Source: Candidatus Hydrogenedentota bacterium | Lineage (GTDB): Bacteria; Hydrogenedentota; Hydrogenedentia; Hydrogenedentales; JAEUWI01 | DNA: 35,364 nt | Assembly: GCA_024280935.1 (NCBI GenBank) | Contig: JAJRPE010000245.1 | Location: forward strand, 1-35,364 | Direction: 5' to 3' | Shown: positions 15,632-24,310 of the stretch, one piece after another | Numbering within the stretch: the stretch's first letter is position 1 | Layout: the number at the start of each line of letters is the position of its first letter | Made by a program: the position numbers and the translations under genes | Notes under the pieces: model-generated | What the model was told of the DNA's origin: nothing | The model's input: only the letters and a program-made list of their open reading frames with translations | Databases searched by the model: none

Positions 15632-15817
15632 TCAGGAGACATCCGTCGTGCCGCCCAACAATCCCGTAAGGCCGGTCAGGTCGGAACTCTCCTTGGCGGT
15701 GACTGCCACAGCAACGGCCGTAAGAATGTCAGCAACCAAGCCGAAAATAGCCGCAAAACTGAATTCATCTCCCTGCGCACGACAAGGTCGGCAAGACAGG
15801 GTTCTAATATGTTTCAA
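15632..15817 (-). CDS. Small peptide 4 of the leader family (TTG start, hydrophobic core)
   Basis: A 61-aa ORF starting with TTG, M-KHIRTLSCRPCRAQ, followed by a hydrophobic helix-like core (FAAIFGLVADILTAVAVAVT) and a Gly/Thr/Ser-rich end (DLTGLTGLLGGTTDVS). AGAGGA lies ~7 nt upstream of the TTG. The hydrophobic core resembles membrane-active bacteriocins in composition, but no motif proves this. The CxxC falls within the conserved leader, as in peptide 3. Confidence 0.75.
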   Translation of the reverse strand: MKHIRTLSCRPCRAQGDEFSFAAIFGLVADILTAVAVAVTAKESSDLTGLTGLLGGTTDVS

Positions 15818-15881
15818 AACTGAATCCTCTTCAAATTAAGTGTAAGCGCCGCACACGAAAAGCAACGTTCCCCACAACAAT

Positions 15882-16037
15882 TCACCGTACCGTCGTGTTA
15901 GTCGCAGGGGGCGTTTCTTTCGCCGCATAAAAGCTCGATAGCGCCTCGGAAATCCCGGCGGCCAACGCCAATTTCTGACCGGTGCTGAAGTCTTCGGCTC
16001 GATTCGGCTTCCGGGCCAGGAGATTCAAATGTTTCAA
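15882..16037 (-). CDS. Small peptide 5 of the leader family (TTG start)
   Basis: A 51-aa ORF starting with TTG, M-KHLNLLARKPNRAED, then an amphipathic segment GQKLALAAGISEALSSFYAA and a polar tail rich in Thr and Pro. AAGGAA lies ~8 nt before the TTG. An upstream in-frame ATG (16121) would add 28 residues that break the alignment with the other peptides, so TTG is preferred. It is the first gene of the minus-strand array; the promoter is probably in 16040-16200, though I see no convincing -35/-10 pair. Confidence 0.72.
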   Translation of the reverse strand: MKHLNLLARKPNRAEDFSTGQKLALAAGISEALSSFYAAKETPPATNTTVR

Positions 16038-16216
16038 GGGTCTTTTCCTTCCCAAGTATAGGGTCTTCACCTGAGCATAGCATACACGTCCGCAACGGTA
16101 GTAGCCACACGACCACGTCACCCCTATTGTACCAACGGCCAGCCCAGGATGTTACACCCTGTTCCTATAATCACCTGAACAACGAAAAAAGTTCCCTGCG
16201 GGCTGACAAGAATTTG

Positions 16217-16281
16217 CACGGGTAAGCCCTTCGGGCCCGTGGCACCCAGGATTCTCTTTTTGAATCATGAAGGCACCCGTA
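16217..16281 (+). repeat. R1 half copy (R1b-prime) with shared 3' flank
   Basis: CACGGGTAAGCCCTTCGGG..CCCGTGGCACCC (16217-16247) is the right half of R1. The next bases, GGATTCTCTTTTTGAA..GAAGGCACCCGT, match those after R1b (16491-16521), which indicates a local partial duplication. Confidence 0.75.
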
Positions 16282-16282
16282 G

Positions 16283-16359
16283 ATTCTTTTGAGGCTGGAA
16301 GGATGCTTGGGTTCGGTTGAGGCTGGGGATGCAAATTATCTGGGCAAACCTGTTCAAAC
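16283..16359 (+). repeat. Dispersed repeat R2, copy 2
   Basis: Matches 7971-8049 (about three quarters identical by eye) and abuts R1b directly. Confidence 0.7.
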
Positions 16360-16372
16360 AAAAAAACACCGG

Positions 16373-16490
16373 CGGGTGCCACGGCCTGTCAGGGCTTTAC
16401 CCGTGTAGTAGCCTGCCGACAATGAGGGGGCTATCCAATTTTGGAAGACCACGGTTTTTGCACGGGTAAACCCTTCTACCCGTGGCACCC
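16373..16490 (+). repeat. Dispersed nested palindrome R1b
   Basis: CGGGTGCCACGG..TCAGGGCTTTACCCGTG at the left and CACGGGTAAACCC..TACCCGTGGCACCC at the right; the inner spacer AGCCTGCCGACAA matches R1c. It lies between the start of the peptide array and the 3' end of gltD; together with R1b-prime and R2 it fills the 501-bp gap 16038-16538. Confidence 0.85.
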
Positions 16491-16538
16491 AGAGATTCTC
16501 TTTGAAGCTAAAGGCACCCGTTCTCCCAGGCTGAGACA

Positions 16539-18053
16539 CTAAACCGATGCGCCTTCCTTGGCAAAACATGCATAGCCATGAGAGTCATGGGTATGCAAGG
16601 TTGACTCGCCCATCAGGTAAAAATCAACCGCCTGGGCAGCCTCCCTGCCCTCATGAATTGCCCAAACCACCAGCGACTGACCCCGCCGGGCGTCGCCCGC
16701 AACAAAAAACTTGTCCTTTGATGCCTTGAAATCCTTGTTGTTGGCCGCTATCCCCTGGCCAAAACGATTTCGGTCGAGGGTCAGGTCGAGGTCCTTAACG
16801 AAGGTGTCTGTCTCTGGCTGGGTGAACCCCATGGCCAGCAGCACGAGATCGGCAGGAATGCGCTCCTCGGTTCCGGGAACTTCCTTCATTTCCCGGCGCC
16901 CCGTCTTATCGGCTTCGCCCCAGGCCAGCTGGACGGTGTTGAGCGCACATACATTGCCCTTGCCATCGTCTTCAAAGGACTTCGTCAGAATGCTGTAACG
17001 GCGCTCCCCGCCTTCTTTATGACTGGACGAAGTGCGGTAGATAAAGGAATACTGGGGCCAGGGATTGCCCTCGGAACGGTTCTGGGGCAACTTAGGCATC
17101 AATTCCAGATTGACGAGGGTCTTGCACCCCTGGCGCAGGCTCGTGCCCACACAGTCAGAACCCGTATCACCGCCACCAATGACGATCACGTGCTTGTCGG
17201 TGGCCAGGATTTCGTCTTCCTTAACCTCCTTGCCCAAGACCCGCTTGGTTTGCTGCGGCAAAAAGTCCATGGCGGGATAAATACCCCTCAGGTCGGAGCC
17301 GGGGACGTTCATCCCCTCGAAAGTACGGCTTTTCGTGGAGCCAATGGCCACCAGTACGGCGTCATACTGATCGAGCTTGCTGGTGGGCACATCGACGCCC
17401 ACCTCCGCATTGCAGATGAACTCGACCCCCTCGTCCTTCATTTGCTTGACACGCCGAAGGACGACCTGCTTGTCGAGTTTGAAATTAGGGATGCCATACA
17501 TAAGCAATCCGCCAGGCTCGTCGGAACGCTCGTAAACCACGACCTTGTGGCCCGCACGGTTGAGCTGTTGGGCGGCGGCAAGGCCCGCAGGACCCGACCC
17601 TATAACGGCAACCATCTTACCCGTGCGCTGGGCGGGCTTCTGAGGAAGAATCCAGCCCTCGCGCCAACCACGGTCGGCGATTTCCCGTTCGTTAATTTCA
17701 ATAGTCACCGCAGGCTCATTGATGCCCAGAACACAGGCCGATTCACAGGGTGCCGGGCACACCCGCCCCGTGAACTCGGGAAAATTGTTGGTTGCGTGCA
17801 GGACCTCCAAGGCCCCTTCCCAGTCATCATCCTTCATCAACTCGTTGAAGTCGGGGATCTCATTGCCCAAGGGGCAACCGCTGTGGCAAAAAGGAATACC
17901 GCAATTCATGCAGCGATAGGCCTGTTCGGTAATCCGCTCCGGCGGCAGGGAGCTTGAGAATTCCTTGTAATGCTTCAGACGTTCATCGGGTGCTTCGTTA
18001 CGCGAGATCTCTCGGTCAAAGGTCATGAAGCCTTTTTCTTTATCGGGAAGCAT
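16539..18053 (-). CDS. gltD: Glutamate synthase (NADPH) small subunit
   Basis: A 504-aa GltD. It passes electrons from NADPH through FAD and iron-sulphur clusters to GltB for making glutamate from glutamine and 2-oxoglutarate. Cys motifs for two clusters are CMNCGIPFCHSGCPLGN and CPAPCESACVLG in the first 115 residues. The FAD fold is VIGSGPAGLAAAQQL and the NADPH fold is VIGGGDTGSDCVG; the C-terminal FAD motif is FVAGDARRGQSLVVWAI. GGAGG lies 6 nt upstream of ATG 18053. It overlaps the end of gltB by 14 nt, giving translational coupling. Confidence 0.96.
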   Translation of the reverse strand: MLPDKEKGFMTFDREISRNEAPDERLKHYKEFSSSLPPERITEQAYRCMNCGIPFCHSGCPLGNEIPDFNELMKDDDWEGALEVLHATNNFPEFTGRVCPAPCESACVLGINEPAVTIEINEREIADRGWREGWILPQKPAQRTGKMVAVIGSGPAGLAAAQQLNRAGHKVVVYERSDEPGGLLMYGIPNFKLDKQVVLRRVKQMKDEGVEFICNAEVGVDVPTSKLDQYDAVLVAIGSTKSRTFEGMNVPGSDLRGIYPAMDFLPQQTKRVLGKEVKEDEILATDKHVIVIGGGDTGSDCVGTSLRQGCKTLVNLELMPKLPQNRSEGNPWPQYSFIYRTSSSHKEGGERRYSILTKSFEDDGKGNVCALNTVQLAWGEADKTGRREMKEVPGTEERIPADLVLLAMGFTQPETDTFVKDLDLTLDRNRFGQGIAANNKDFKASKDKFFVAGDARRGQSLVVWAIHEGREAAQAVDFYLMGESTLHTHDSHGYACFAKEGASV

Positions 18054-21000
18054 GCGTCACCTCCGGTTGTTCTTGCTGTTGTTGCTTCAATACGCGGGCA
18101 TAATCGCGTGGCATGACCCGAACAAAGTACTGCTGCTCTTCGTCCCAGTTCTCCAGAATGGCCTTCGCAACCGCGCTGTCGGTATATTTTACATGGTTTT
18201 CAAGCATCGTTCGCAATTCGGGAATGCTCTCTTCGTGCAACGCCTTCAGATCGACGCTGCCCATATTGCATCGAATGGCAAAGTTGTCGCCCTTGTCGTA
18301 GATGTAGGCGATCCCCCCGCTCATTCCTGCGGCAAAGTTTCGTCCCGTCTCGCCAAGGACCGCAACACGGCCACCGGTCATGTACTCACAACCGTGGTCG
18401 CCCACGCCTTCGATGACCGCCCATGCGCCGCTGTTGCGCACGCAGAACCGTTCCCCCGCGAGGCCGCAGAAGTAGGCCTGGCCCGAAGTCGCGCCATAGA
18501 GGGCCACGTTGCCGATAATCGTATTCTTCGCGGGCACCCCGGAAAACTCTGGAGGCGGCGATACGATGATCTTTCCGCCCGACAGGCCCTTGCCCACGTA
18601 GTCGTTGCTCTCGCCGGAAACATTCAGGGTCACGCCCTGGATAATAAAAGCACCAAAGCTGTTGCCGCCGATACCCTTGCAATCAATCCAGATCGTGTCT
18701 TCCGGCAAACTGCCGCCATACATGCCCAGGCCGTGACACCGAGTAAGCTCACTGGAGAGCATGGTGCCGACGGTGCGGTGAATATTCAGAATGTCAACTT
18801 CAAAGCGAACCTGTTCCTTGTTCTCCAACGCGGCTTTAGCCTTCTCCATCAGCGTGTGATCCAGCGCGCCAATGAGGCCATGATCCTGGGTCTTGCTGTG
18901 GTAGAGCGTGGACTTCTCCCACGCCTTGGCCACGTAGAGCACACGGGAAAAATCAAGGTGTCGCGCCTTCCAGTGATCGGGCAGGGGCGAGAACGCCAAC
19001 CGGTCGGCCCGGCCAATCATTTCGTTCATCGTCTTGAAGCCCAACTGGGCCATAATCTTACGACACTCTTCGGCCACGAAGAAAAAATAGTTCACCACAT
19101 GTTCCGGCTTGCCCTGGAACTTCTTGCGAAGTTCCGGGTCTTGCGTGGCAATACCGACGGGGCAGGTGTTCAGGTGGCACTTGCGCATCATTATGCAACC
19201 GGATACGATGAGCGGTGCCGTGGCGAAGCCAAGCTCGTCCGCGCCCAGCAACGCACCAATGGCCACGTCGCGGCCAGTCTTCATTTGACCATCAACCTGC
19301 ACCCGGATCCGGTCACGCAAGTCGTTTTCCACCAGCACCTGGTGGGTCTCGGAGAGTCCCAGTTCCCAGGGAAGTCCGGCGTACTTGATGGAGGTCATGG
19401 GCGATGCGCCCGTCCCCCCATCGTGACCACTAATCAGCACCAAATCGGCCTTGCCCTTGGAGACACCGGCGGCAATCGTACCCACACCCACCTCGGACAC
19501 CAACTTTACCGAGACATTTGCGTGGACATTGGCGTTTTTCAGGTCATGAATGAGCTGGGCCAAATCTTCAATGGAGTAAATATCATGGTGGGGCGGTGGC
19601 GAAATAAGCTCGACACCCGGCGTGGAGTAGCGCACCTTTGCAATGGGCTTCAACACCTTGTGACCAGGCAGCTGACCACCTTCGCCGGGTTTGGCACCCT
19701 GGGCCATCTTAATCTGAATCTCGTCCGAGTTGACGAGATACTCATTGGTCACACCAAAACGGCCCGAAGCAACCTGTTTGATTGCGCTGCGCCGCAGGTC
19801 GCCGTTTTCATCTTCCGTGAAGCGCTTGGGGTCTTCCCCCCCTTCACCGGTGTTGCTGCGACCGCCAATGCGGTTCATGGCAATGGCCAGATTTTCGTGA
19901 GACTCTTTACTGATGGAGCCGTAAGACATGGCACCCGTGCAAAAACGCTTCACAATTTCCGAGGCAGGTTCAACCTGCTCCAGCGGGATGGAATCACCCT
20001 CCTTGAACTCCAGCAAGCCGCGAAGGGTCGCGAGGGTGCGACTGCGGTTGTTCACCTCTTCGGCAAACTCATCGTAGGTCTTCTGGTTGTTCTGGCTGGT
20101 GGAATGTTGAAGTTTTGCGACCGTTTCCGGGTTCCACTGGTGGAATTCACCGCGACGACGCCAACGATAGGCACCCCCAACATCCAAATCGGGACGACGT
20201 GCGGGCTTTTCGGGATAGGCCATGGCGTGGCGCATGAGGGTTTCCCGGGCAACTTCTTTAACGCCAATGCCCTCAATGCGGGATGCCGTGCCGGAGAAGC
20301 AGCGCTCCACAAGGGCCGTGTTCAATCCAACCGCCTCAAATATCTGTGCGCAACGATAACTATGCTGTGTTGAGATGCCGATTTTCGACATAACCTTCAG
20401 CAGGCCCTTTTCCACGGCCTTGATATAGTTCTTGTGCGCCGCTCCGGGCTTCTTCTCCACCACCAGTTCCCGGTGCCGCAGGTCATCCAGGGTCTCCAAG
20501 GCCATATAGGGATTCACCGCGCCCGCGCCGTAACCGGTCAGCAAGGCGAAATGCATAATTTCCCGTGCCTCACCGGTTTCGACGATCAACCCGCATTCAC
20601 TGCGCCGGTGCTTGTGAACCAAGTGCTGGTGGACAGCCCCCGTCGCCAAGAGACTGGGAATGGCGGCGTGGGTCTTGCTTACCCCCCGATCCGAGAGGAT
20701 AATCATGGTGGCTCCGTCCCGTACCGCCAGACTGGCCTCCTTGCAAATGGCATGAAGGACACGGTCCATTTCGACTGGACCTTTGGCCGCCTCAAACAGG
20801 GTGGAAATGACCGTTGCCCGAAACCCGTCCCGCGCCAGTTTTTTGATAAATTCCAACTGGGCGTTGGTCAGAATGGGCGAGTTGAGGTGAAGCTGCTTGC
20901 AGTCTTCGGGTTTCTCACCCAAAAGATTGCCTTCCCGGCCAATGTCCGTTTCCAGGGACATGACGATGTCTTCACGGATGGGATCGATGGGCGGGTTGGT

Positions 21001-22578
21001 TACCTGGGCAAAAAGCTGCTTAAAGTAGTTATAAAGGAGTTGCGGCTTGGATGAAAGCACGGCCAAAGCCGCGTCGTTACCCATGGACCCCGTAGGCTCC
21101 TTGCCAGCCGTCGCCATGGGCGCGAGAATCATCTCCATATCTTCCCGCGTGTAGCCGAAGAGCTGCTGGCGTTGCAGCAAGGGTGCCTCTTCCTGAACGA
21201 GACTGATGTCCTTCAGGTCAGTGGGCAGCTCGACACGATGCTTCTCCAGCCACTCCCGGTAGGGATTGCGGGCAGCAAAGGTCGACTTGAGCTCGTTATC
21301 GTCAACGATACGGCCCTCGTCCATATCCACGAGGAACATGCGGCCCGGCTCCAAGCGCCCTTTCTTCACCACCTTGTCGTGCGTTATGTGATGCAAGACC
21401 CCCGCTTCCGACGACATGATGACCTGATTGTCACTGGTCACCCAATACCGCGAAGGACGCAACCCGTTGCGGTCCAGCACCGCACCAATACGGACACCAT
21501 CGGAGAATGTCATGGAGGCGGGACCATCCCAAGGCTCCATCTTGCAGGCGTGAAATTCGTAGAATGCCTTTTTTTCGTCGGACATGGTCTCATGCCCGCT
21601 CCAGGGTTCTGGAATCATCATGGCCATGGCATGATCCACGTCGCGACCGCCACGCACCAACAGTTCAAAGGCATTATCGAAGTTGGACGAATCACTGGCC
21701 CCAGGACTCAGGATGGGCAAAATCTTGCTCATATCCTCGCCGAAGAGTTCACTTTCAAAGTGATGCTCCCGTGAGTCCATCATGTTCAAGTTGCCGCGAA
21801 GGGTATTGATCTCACCATTGTGCGCCAAGAAACGGAAGGGCTGGGCCAAGGGCCAGGACGGCAGGGTGTTTGTGCTGTAACGCTGGTGGACCAGTGCCAT
21901 GCCACTCCCGGCGCGCTCATCTGCCAGATCATGATAGTACTTGTCCATGGCCTCGGGAAGCATGAGTCCCTTGTAGACAATAGTCCGGGCCGACATGCTG
22001 GCCACGTAATATTCCGACCTTCCCGCGATGACGGTATTCCCGATCATGTGGGTGGCCGATTTCCGAATGACGTAGAGCTTGCGTTCAAACTCGTCCGTGT
22101 CAAGGCCCTCGGAGCGCTGAATGAAGACCTGCCGAATGACCGGCTCGTTCTCACGGGCCAACCACCCGATGGCATCGGCGTTACGGGGAACATCACGCCA
22201 GCCCAGAAGTTCCTGCTCTTCCTCCAGAATGGCCTTGTTCAGGATCTGCATGCAGGATTCGCGGGATTCCCGATCCTGGGGCAGGAAAATCATTCCGACA
22301 CCATATTCACCGGGTTCGGGCAGCTCAAAACCGTGCTGCTCCACGTCTTCTTTGAGAAGTTCGTGGGGAATGTGCAGCATGATGCCACAGCCGTCGCCCG
22401 TCTCCGGGTCACAACCACAGGCCCCCCGGTGCGTCAGGTTCACCAGAATCTGGAGGCCATTCTTGATTACTTCATGGGAGCGGTTTCCGTCAATATTGCA
22501 TATGAACCCAATACCACAGGCATCGTGTTCATAGTACGGCTCATACAAACCGCTCCGGGATATTTCTCTCTTAGACAA
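18040..22578 (-). CDS. gltB: Glutamate synthase (NADPH) large subunit
   Basis: A 1512-aa GltB, the usual length. The class II glutamine amidotransferase nucleophile is Cys21 (DACGIGF), exposed after removal of a short propeptide. The amidotransferase domain comes first, then the central and FMN-binding barrel domains (EQVEPASEIVKRF, GAMSYGSISKESHENLA, SPPPHHDIYSIEDLAQLI). The 3Fe-4S motif C-x5-C-x4-C is in CIMMRKCHLNTCPVG near residue 1130, and a C-terminal glycine-rich beta-helix follows. I chose a TTG start at 22578 because GAGGGTGG lies ~7 nt upstream and the longer frame to 22836 runs across the promoter. Divergent from the DUF1080 gene. Confidence 0.96.
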   Translation of the reverse strand: MSKREISRSGLYEPYYEHDACGIGFICNIDGNRSHEVIKNGLQILVNLTHRGACGCDPETGDGCGIMLHIPHELLKEDVEQHGFELPEPGEYGVGMIFLPQDRESRESCMQILNKAILEEEQELLGWRDVPRNADAIGWLARENEPVIRQVFIQRSEGLDTDEFERKLYVIRKSATHMIGNTVIAGRSEYYVASMSARTIVYKGLMLPEAMDKYYHDLADERAGSGMALVHQRYSTNTLPSWPLAQPFRFLAHNGEINTLRGNLNMMDSREHHFESELFGEDMSKILPILSPGASDSSNFDNAFELLVRGGRDVDHAMAMMIPEPWSGHETMSDEKKAFYEFHACKMEPWDGPASMTFSDGVRIGAVLDRNGLRPSRYWVTSDNQVIMSSEAGVLHHITHDKVVKKGRLEPGRMFLVDMDEGRIVDDNELKSTFAARNPYREWLEKHRVELPTDLKDISLVQEEAPLLQRQQLFGYTREDMEMILAPMATAGKEPTGSMGNDAALAVLSSKPQLLYNYFKQLFAQVTNPPIDPIREDIVMSLETDIGREGNLLGEKPEDCKQLHLNSPILTNAQLEFIKKLARDGFRATVISTLFEAAKGPVEMDRVLHAICKEASLAVRDGATMIILSDRGVSKTHAAIPSLLATGAVHQHLVHKHRRSECGLIVETGEAREIMHFALLTGYGAGAVNPYMALETLDDLRHRELVVEKKPGAAHKNYIKAVEKGLLKVMSKIGISTQHSYRCAQIFEAVGLNTALVERCFSGTASRIEGIGVKEVARETLMRHAMAYPEKPARRPDLDVGGAYRWRRRGEFHQWNPETVAKLQHSTSQNNQKTYDEFAEEVNNRSRTLATLRGLLEFKEGDSIPLEQVEPASEIVKRFCTGAMSYGSISKESHENLAIAMNRIGGRSNTGEGGEDPKRFTEDENGDLRRSAIKQVASGRFGVTNEYLVNSDEIQIKMAQGAKPGEGGQLPGHKVLKPIAKVRYSTPGVELISPPPHHDIYSIEDLAQLIHDLKNANVHANVSVKLVSEVGVGTIAAGVSKGKADLVLISGHDGGTGASPMTSIKYAGLPWELGLSETHQVLVENDLRDRIRVQVDGQMKTGRDVAIGALLGADELGFATAPLIVSGCIMMRKCHLNTCPVGIATQDPELRKKFQGKPEHVVNYFFFVAEECRKIMAQLGFKTMNEMIGRADRLAFSPLPDHWKARHLDFSRVLYVAKAWEKSTLYHSKTQDHGLIGALDHTLMEKAKAALENKEQVRFEVDILNIHRTVGTMLSSELTRCHGLGMYGGSLPEDTIWIDCKGIGGNSFGAFIIQGVTLNVSGESNDYVGKGLSGGKIIVSPPPEFSGVPAKNTIIGNVALYGATSGQAYFCGLAGERFCVRNSGAWAVIEGVGDHGCEYMTGGRVAVLGETGRNFAAGMSGGIAYIYDKGDNFAIRCNMGSVDLKALHEESIPELRTMLENHVKYTDSAVAKAILENWDEEQQYFVRVMPRDYARVLKQQQQEQPEVTHASR

Positions 22579-22698
22579 AATGAATCCACCCTCGTTGTAA
22601 AAGTTGTGCCTGGAAAGGAAATCTGTGCAGGCAAGGAAGGTTATCGACGCCCAGCGCCCAAGTATCGGGAGCATCGACCCAAGTTCATTCCATAGCGT

Positions 22699-22728
22699 AT
22701 GATACTCAACAGGCAGGCCAAATGTCAA
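22699..22728 (-). promoter_or_regulatory. sigma70-type promoter of gltBD
   Basis: On the minus strand TTGACA, an 18-nt spacer and TATCAT lie ~120 nt upstream of the gltB TTG start. Confidence 0.65.
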
Positions 22729-22828
22729 CCATCGCCCTAACATACTAAAAGCAAATAACTTACAAGACACAAGCCGCCAAAGCCACGGCTCCCTCGAACC
22801 GTTCACCACAGACAGCCCTGCAAACAAC

Positions 22829-22863
22829 CATACCATTTGGTATGTTTCTGGGCCAATTGGTCC
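22829..22863. promoter_or_regulatory. Two adjacent palindromes in the gltB/DUF1080 divergent region
   Basis: CATACCATTTGGTATG (22829-22844; 7-bp arms) and GGGCCAATTGGTCC (22850-22863; near-perfect). They lie ~100 bp upstream of the gltB promoter and ~30 bp upstream of the DUF1080 -10 box, so they could be operator sites. The regulator is unknown. Confidence 0.45.
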
Positions 22864-22867
22864 AGAT

Positions 22868-22897
22868 TTAACTCAAAGAGACCTCCCATGCTATAGT
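22868..22897 (+). promoter_or_regulatory. Extended -10 promoter of the DUF1080 gene
   Basis: TGCTATAGT (22889-22897) is an extended -10 box, preceded by a weak TTAACT -35. The ATG is at 22946. Confidence 0.5.
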
Positions 22898-22945
22898 GCC
22901 CCCTTGCGCTAACCCACCACCAGCCCCCCCCGGAGTTTCAGTCCT

Positions 22946-24055
22946 ATGGGAATCCGCACCCTCCTTTTGCTTTCCGTCCTTCTCGCCGGGCTTTCAAATG
23001 CCGCCCCACTCCGTCTCTTGGACGATCCCAAGGCTTGGGAACCTCACGGCGGCTCGGCAACTTCCTTCGTCATCCGGAAGGGCGAACTGCGAATGCAGCA
23101 AGGCCAAGGGGAGCCATCGGCCCTATTGACGCGGGAGACCTATGAGAATTTCACCCTGAACTTCGAATTCAAGTATCACGTGTGGGAAGAGTCTGGCCTT
23201 TATCTCCACGTGCCGTGGAACGGGGCCTATCGTGCTGGCATCGAAATCGAGTTGTCGGATCACGCGGGAGACGCGCCCGATCCCTACCGCGCCGGGGCTA
23301 TCTTCCGCCATGTTGCTCCCCGGGAAGTTGCCGTCAACGAACCCGAAGAATGGAACACCTGCGCGGTCCGAATGGACTGGCCCCAGCTCCATGTGACCAT
23401 CAACGGGAAAGTCGTCCAGGATATCAATCTGGAAGAACACCCGCGTTTGCGTCACACCCTGCGACGGGGCCGCATTGGCTTCCAGAACAATCTGGGCTGG
23501 GGCATGAACATCCGCAATTTTGAGTTGACTCCCCTGCCCGACAGCGAAGCCGCCATCACCATGTTTAATGGGCGCGACCTCCAGGGTTGGCAACCGGTGC
23601 GAAACAAACGCGCTTGGTGGACGGTGGAGGACGGCATACTGCGCAGCACGGGTGGCAATGGCTATCTTCAGTTTTTTCAGCCCTGTCAGGATTTTTCGCT
23701 GCGGCTTTATTACCGCTGTGGCTCATCCGCCAATGGCGGCGTTTTCTTCCGCTGGATGACCGACGACTCGGACCGGGGCAACGAAATCCAGATACTTGAT
23801 GTTCCCGGCGCGGGCATGCCCTCGGGCAGTATCTACGGGCTGGTACGTGGTCGAGACGACATCTTTAACCCTGGCACGTGGAACCTGCTCCAGGTCTTCG
23901 TCGCGGGTAATCATGTTACCACCTACATCAATGGTCAGAAGTCCGCCGAATCAAATGGGCTGGACAAAATCAGGCCGGGCCATATTACGCTGCAAATGCA
24001 CCGGGATGGTGCCACCATCGACTGGAAGGATCTGGTGTTGGTTCCGATGGATTAG
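22946..24055 (+). CDS. Secreted protein with two DUF1080 (3-keto-disaccharide hydrolase-type) domains
   Basis: A 369-aa exported protein with signal peptide MGIRTLLLLSVLLAGLSNA. It holds two LamG-like beta-sandwich domains of the DUF1080 type. The first covers residues ~25-200 (WEPHGG, YENFTLNFEFKYHVWEESGLYLHVP, EWNTCAVRMDWPQLHVTINGKVV). The second covers ~205-368 and has the classic TMFNGRDLQGWQPV, WTVEDGILRSTGG, FSLRLYYRCGSSANGGVFFRW, NEIQILD, WNLLQVFVAGNHVTTYINGQ and HITLQMH. Members of the family bind or hydrolyse 3-keto glycosides and are numerous in planctomycete-like genomes. GGAG lies 10 nt upstream of the ATG. Confidence 0.88.
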   Translation: MGIRTLLLLSVLLAGLSNAAPLRLLDDPKAWEPHGGSATSFVIRKGELRMQQGQGEPSALLTRETYENFTLNFEFKYHVWEESGLYLHVPWNGAYRAGIEIELSDHAGDAPDPYRAGAIFRHVAPREVAVNEPEEWNTCAVRMDWPQLHVTINGKVVQDINLEEHPRLRHTLRRGRIGFQNNLGWGMNIRNFELTPLPDSEAAITMFNGRDLQGWQPVRNKRAWWTVEDGILRSTGGNGYLQFFQPCQDFSLRLYYRCGSSANGGVFFRWMTDDSDRGNEIQILDVPGAGMPSGSIYGLVRGRDDIFNPGTWNLLQVFVAGNHVTTYINGQKSAESNGLDKIRPGHITLQMHRDGATIDWKDLVLVPMD

Positions 24056-24145
24056 GCGCGAACTTCGCCCACAACCCGAGTACACGCCTGTCGTGATCAA
24101 CTCTTGGCTTTTTGAATGCACTCGGCAGAATTCATTACGAAAGCG

Positions 24146-24188
24146 CCAAGGGTGCCACCCTCACACGCAGCCGGTTCCCGGCTAAGTT
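24146..24188 (+). repeat. Repeat R3a
   Basis: CCAAGGGTGCCACCCTCAC..GCAGCCGG..CCCGGCTAAGTT. Similar to 24270-24310 and, inverted, to 24826-24870; the middle is a hairpin (AGCCGG/CCGGCT). Confidence 0.65.
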
Positions 24189-24269
24189 CATACTTCCTGA
24201 ACCCGGCGGAATTGGGTTTGGCACTTTTTTGACTCCAGCGCGGCAATCTTCAGGCTGAGAAAAAGATTT

Positions 24270-24310
24270 GGGGTGCCACCTACACGCGCAGCCGCTTCGC
24301 GGCTAAGCTT
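24270..24310 (+). repeat. Repeat R3b
   Basis: GGGGTGCCACCTACACGCG then the hairpin CAGCCGCTTCGCGGCTAAG. Same family as R3a. Confidence 0.65.

Noticed and set aside
18025-20373. 782-aa plus-strand ORF
   Set aside because: It lies antisense to gltB, whose motifs are unambiguous; the frame is open only because of GC-rich codon bias.
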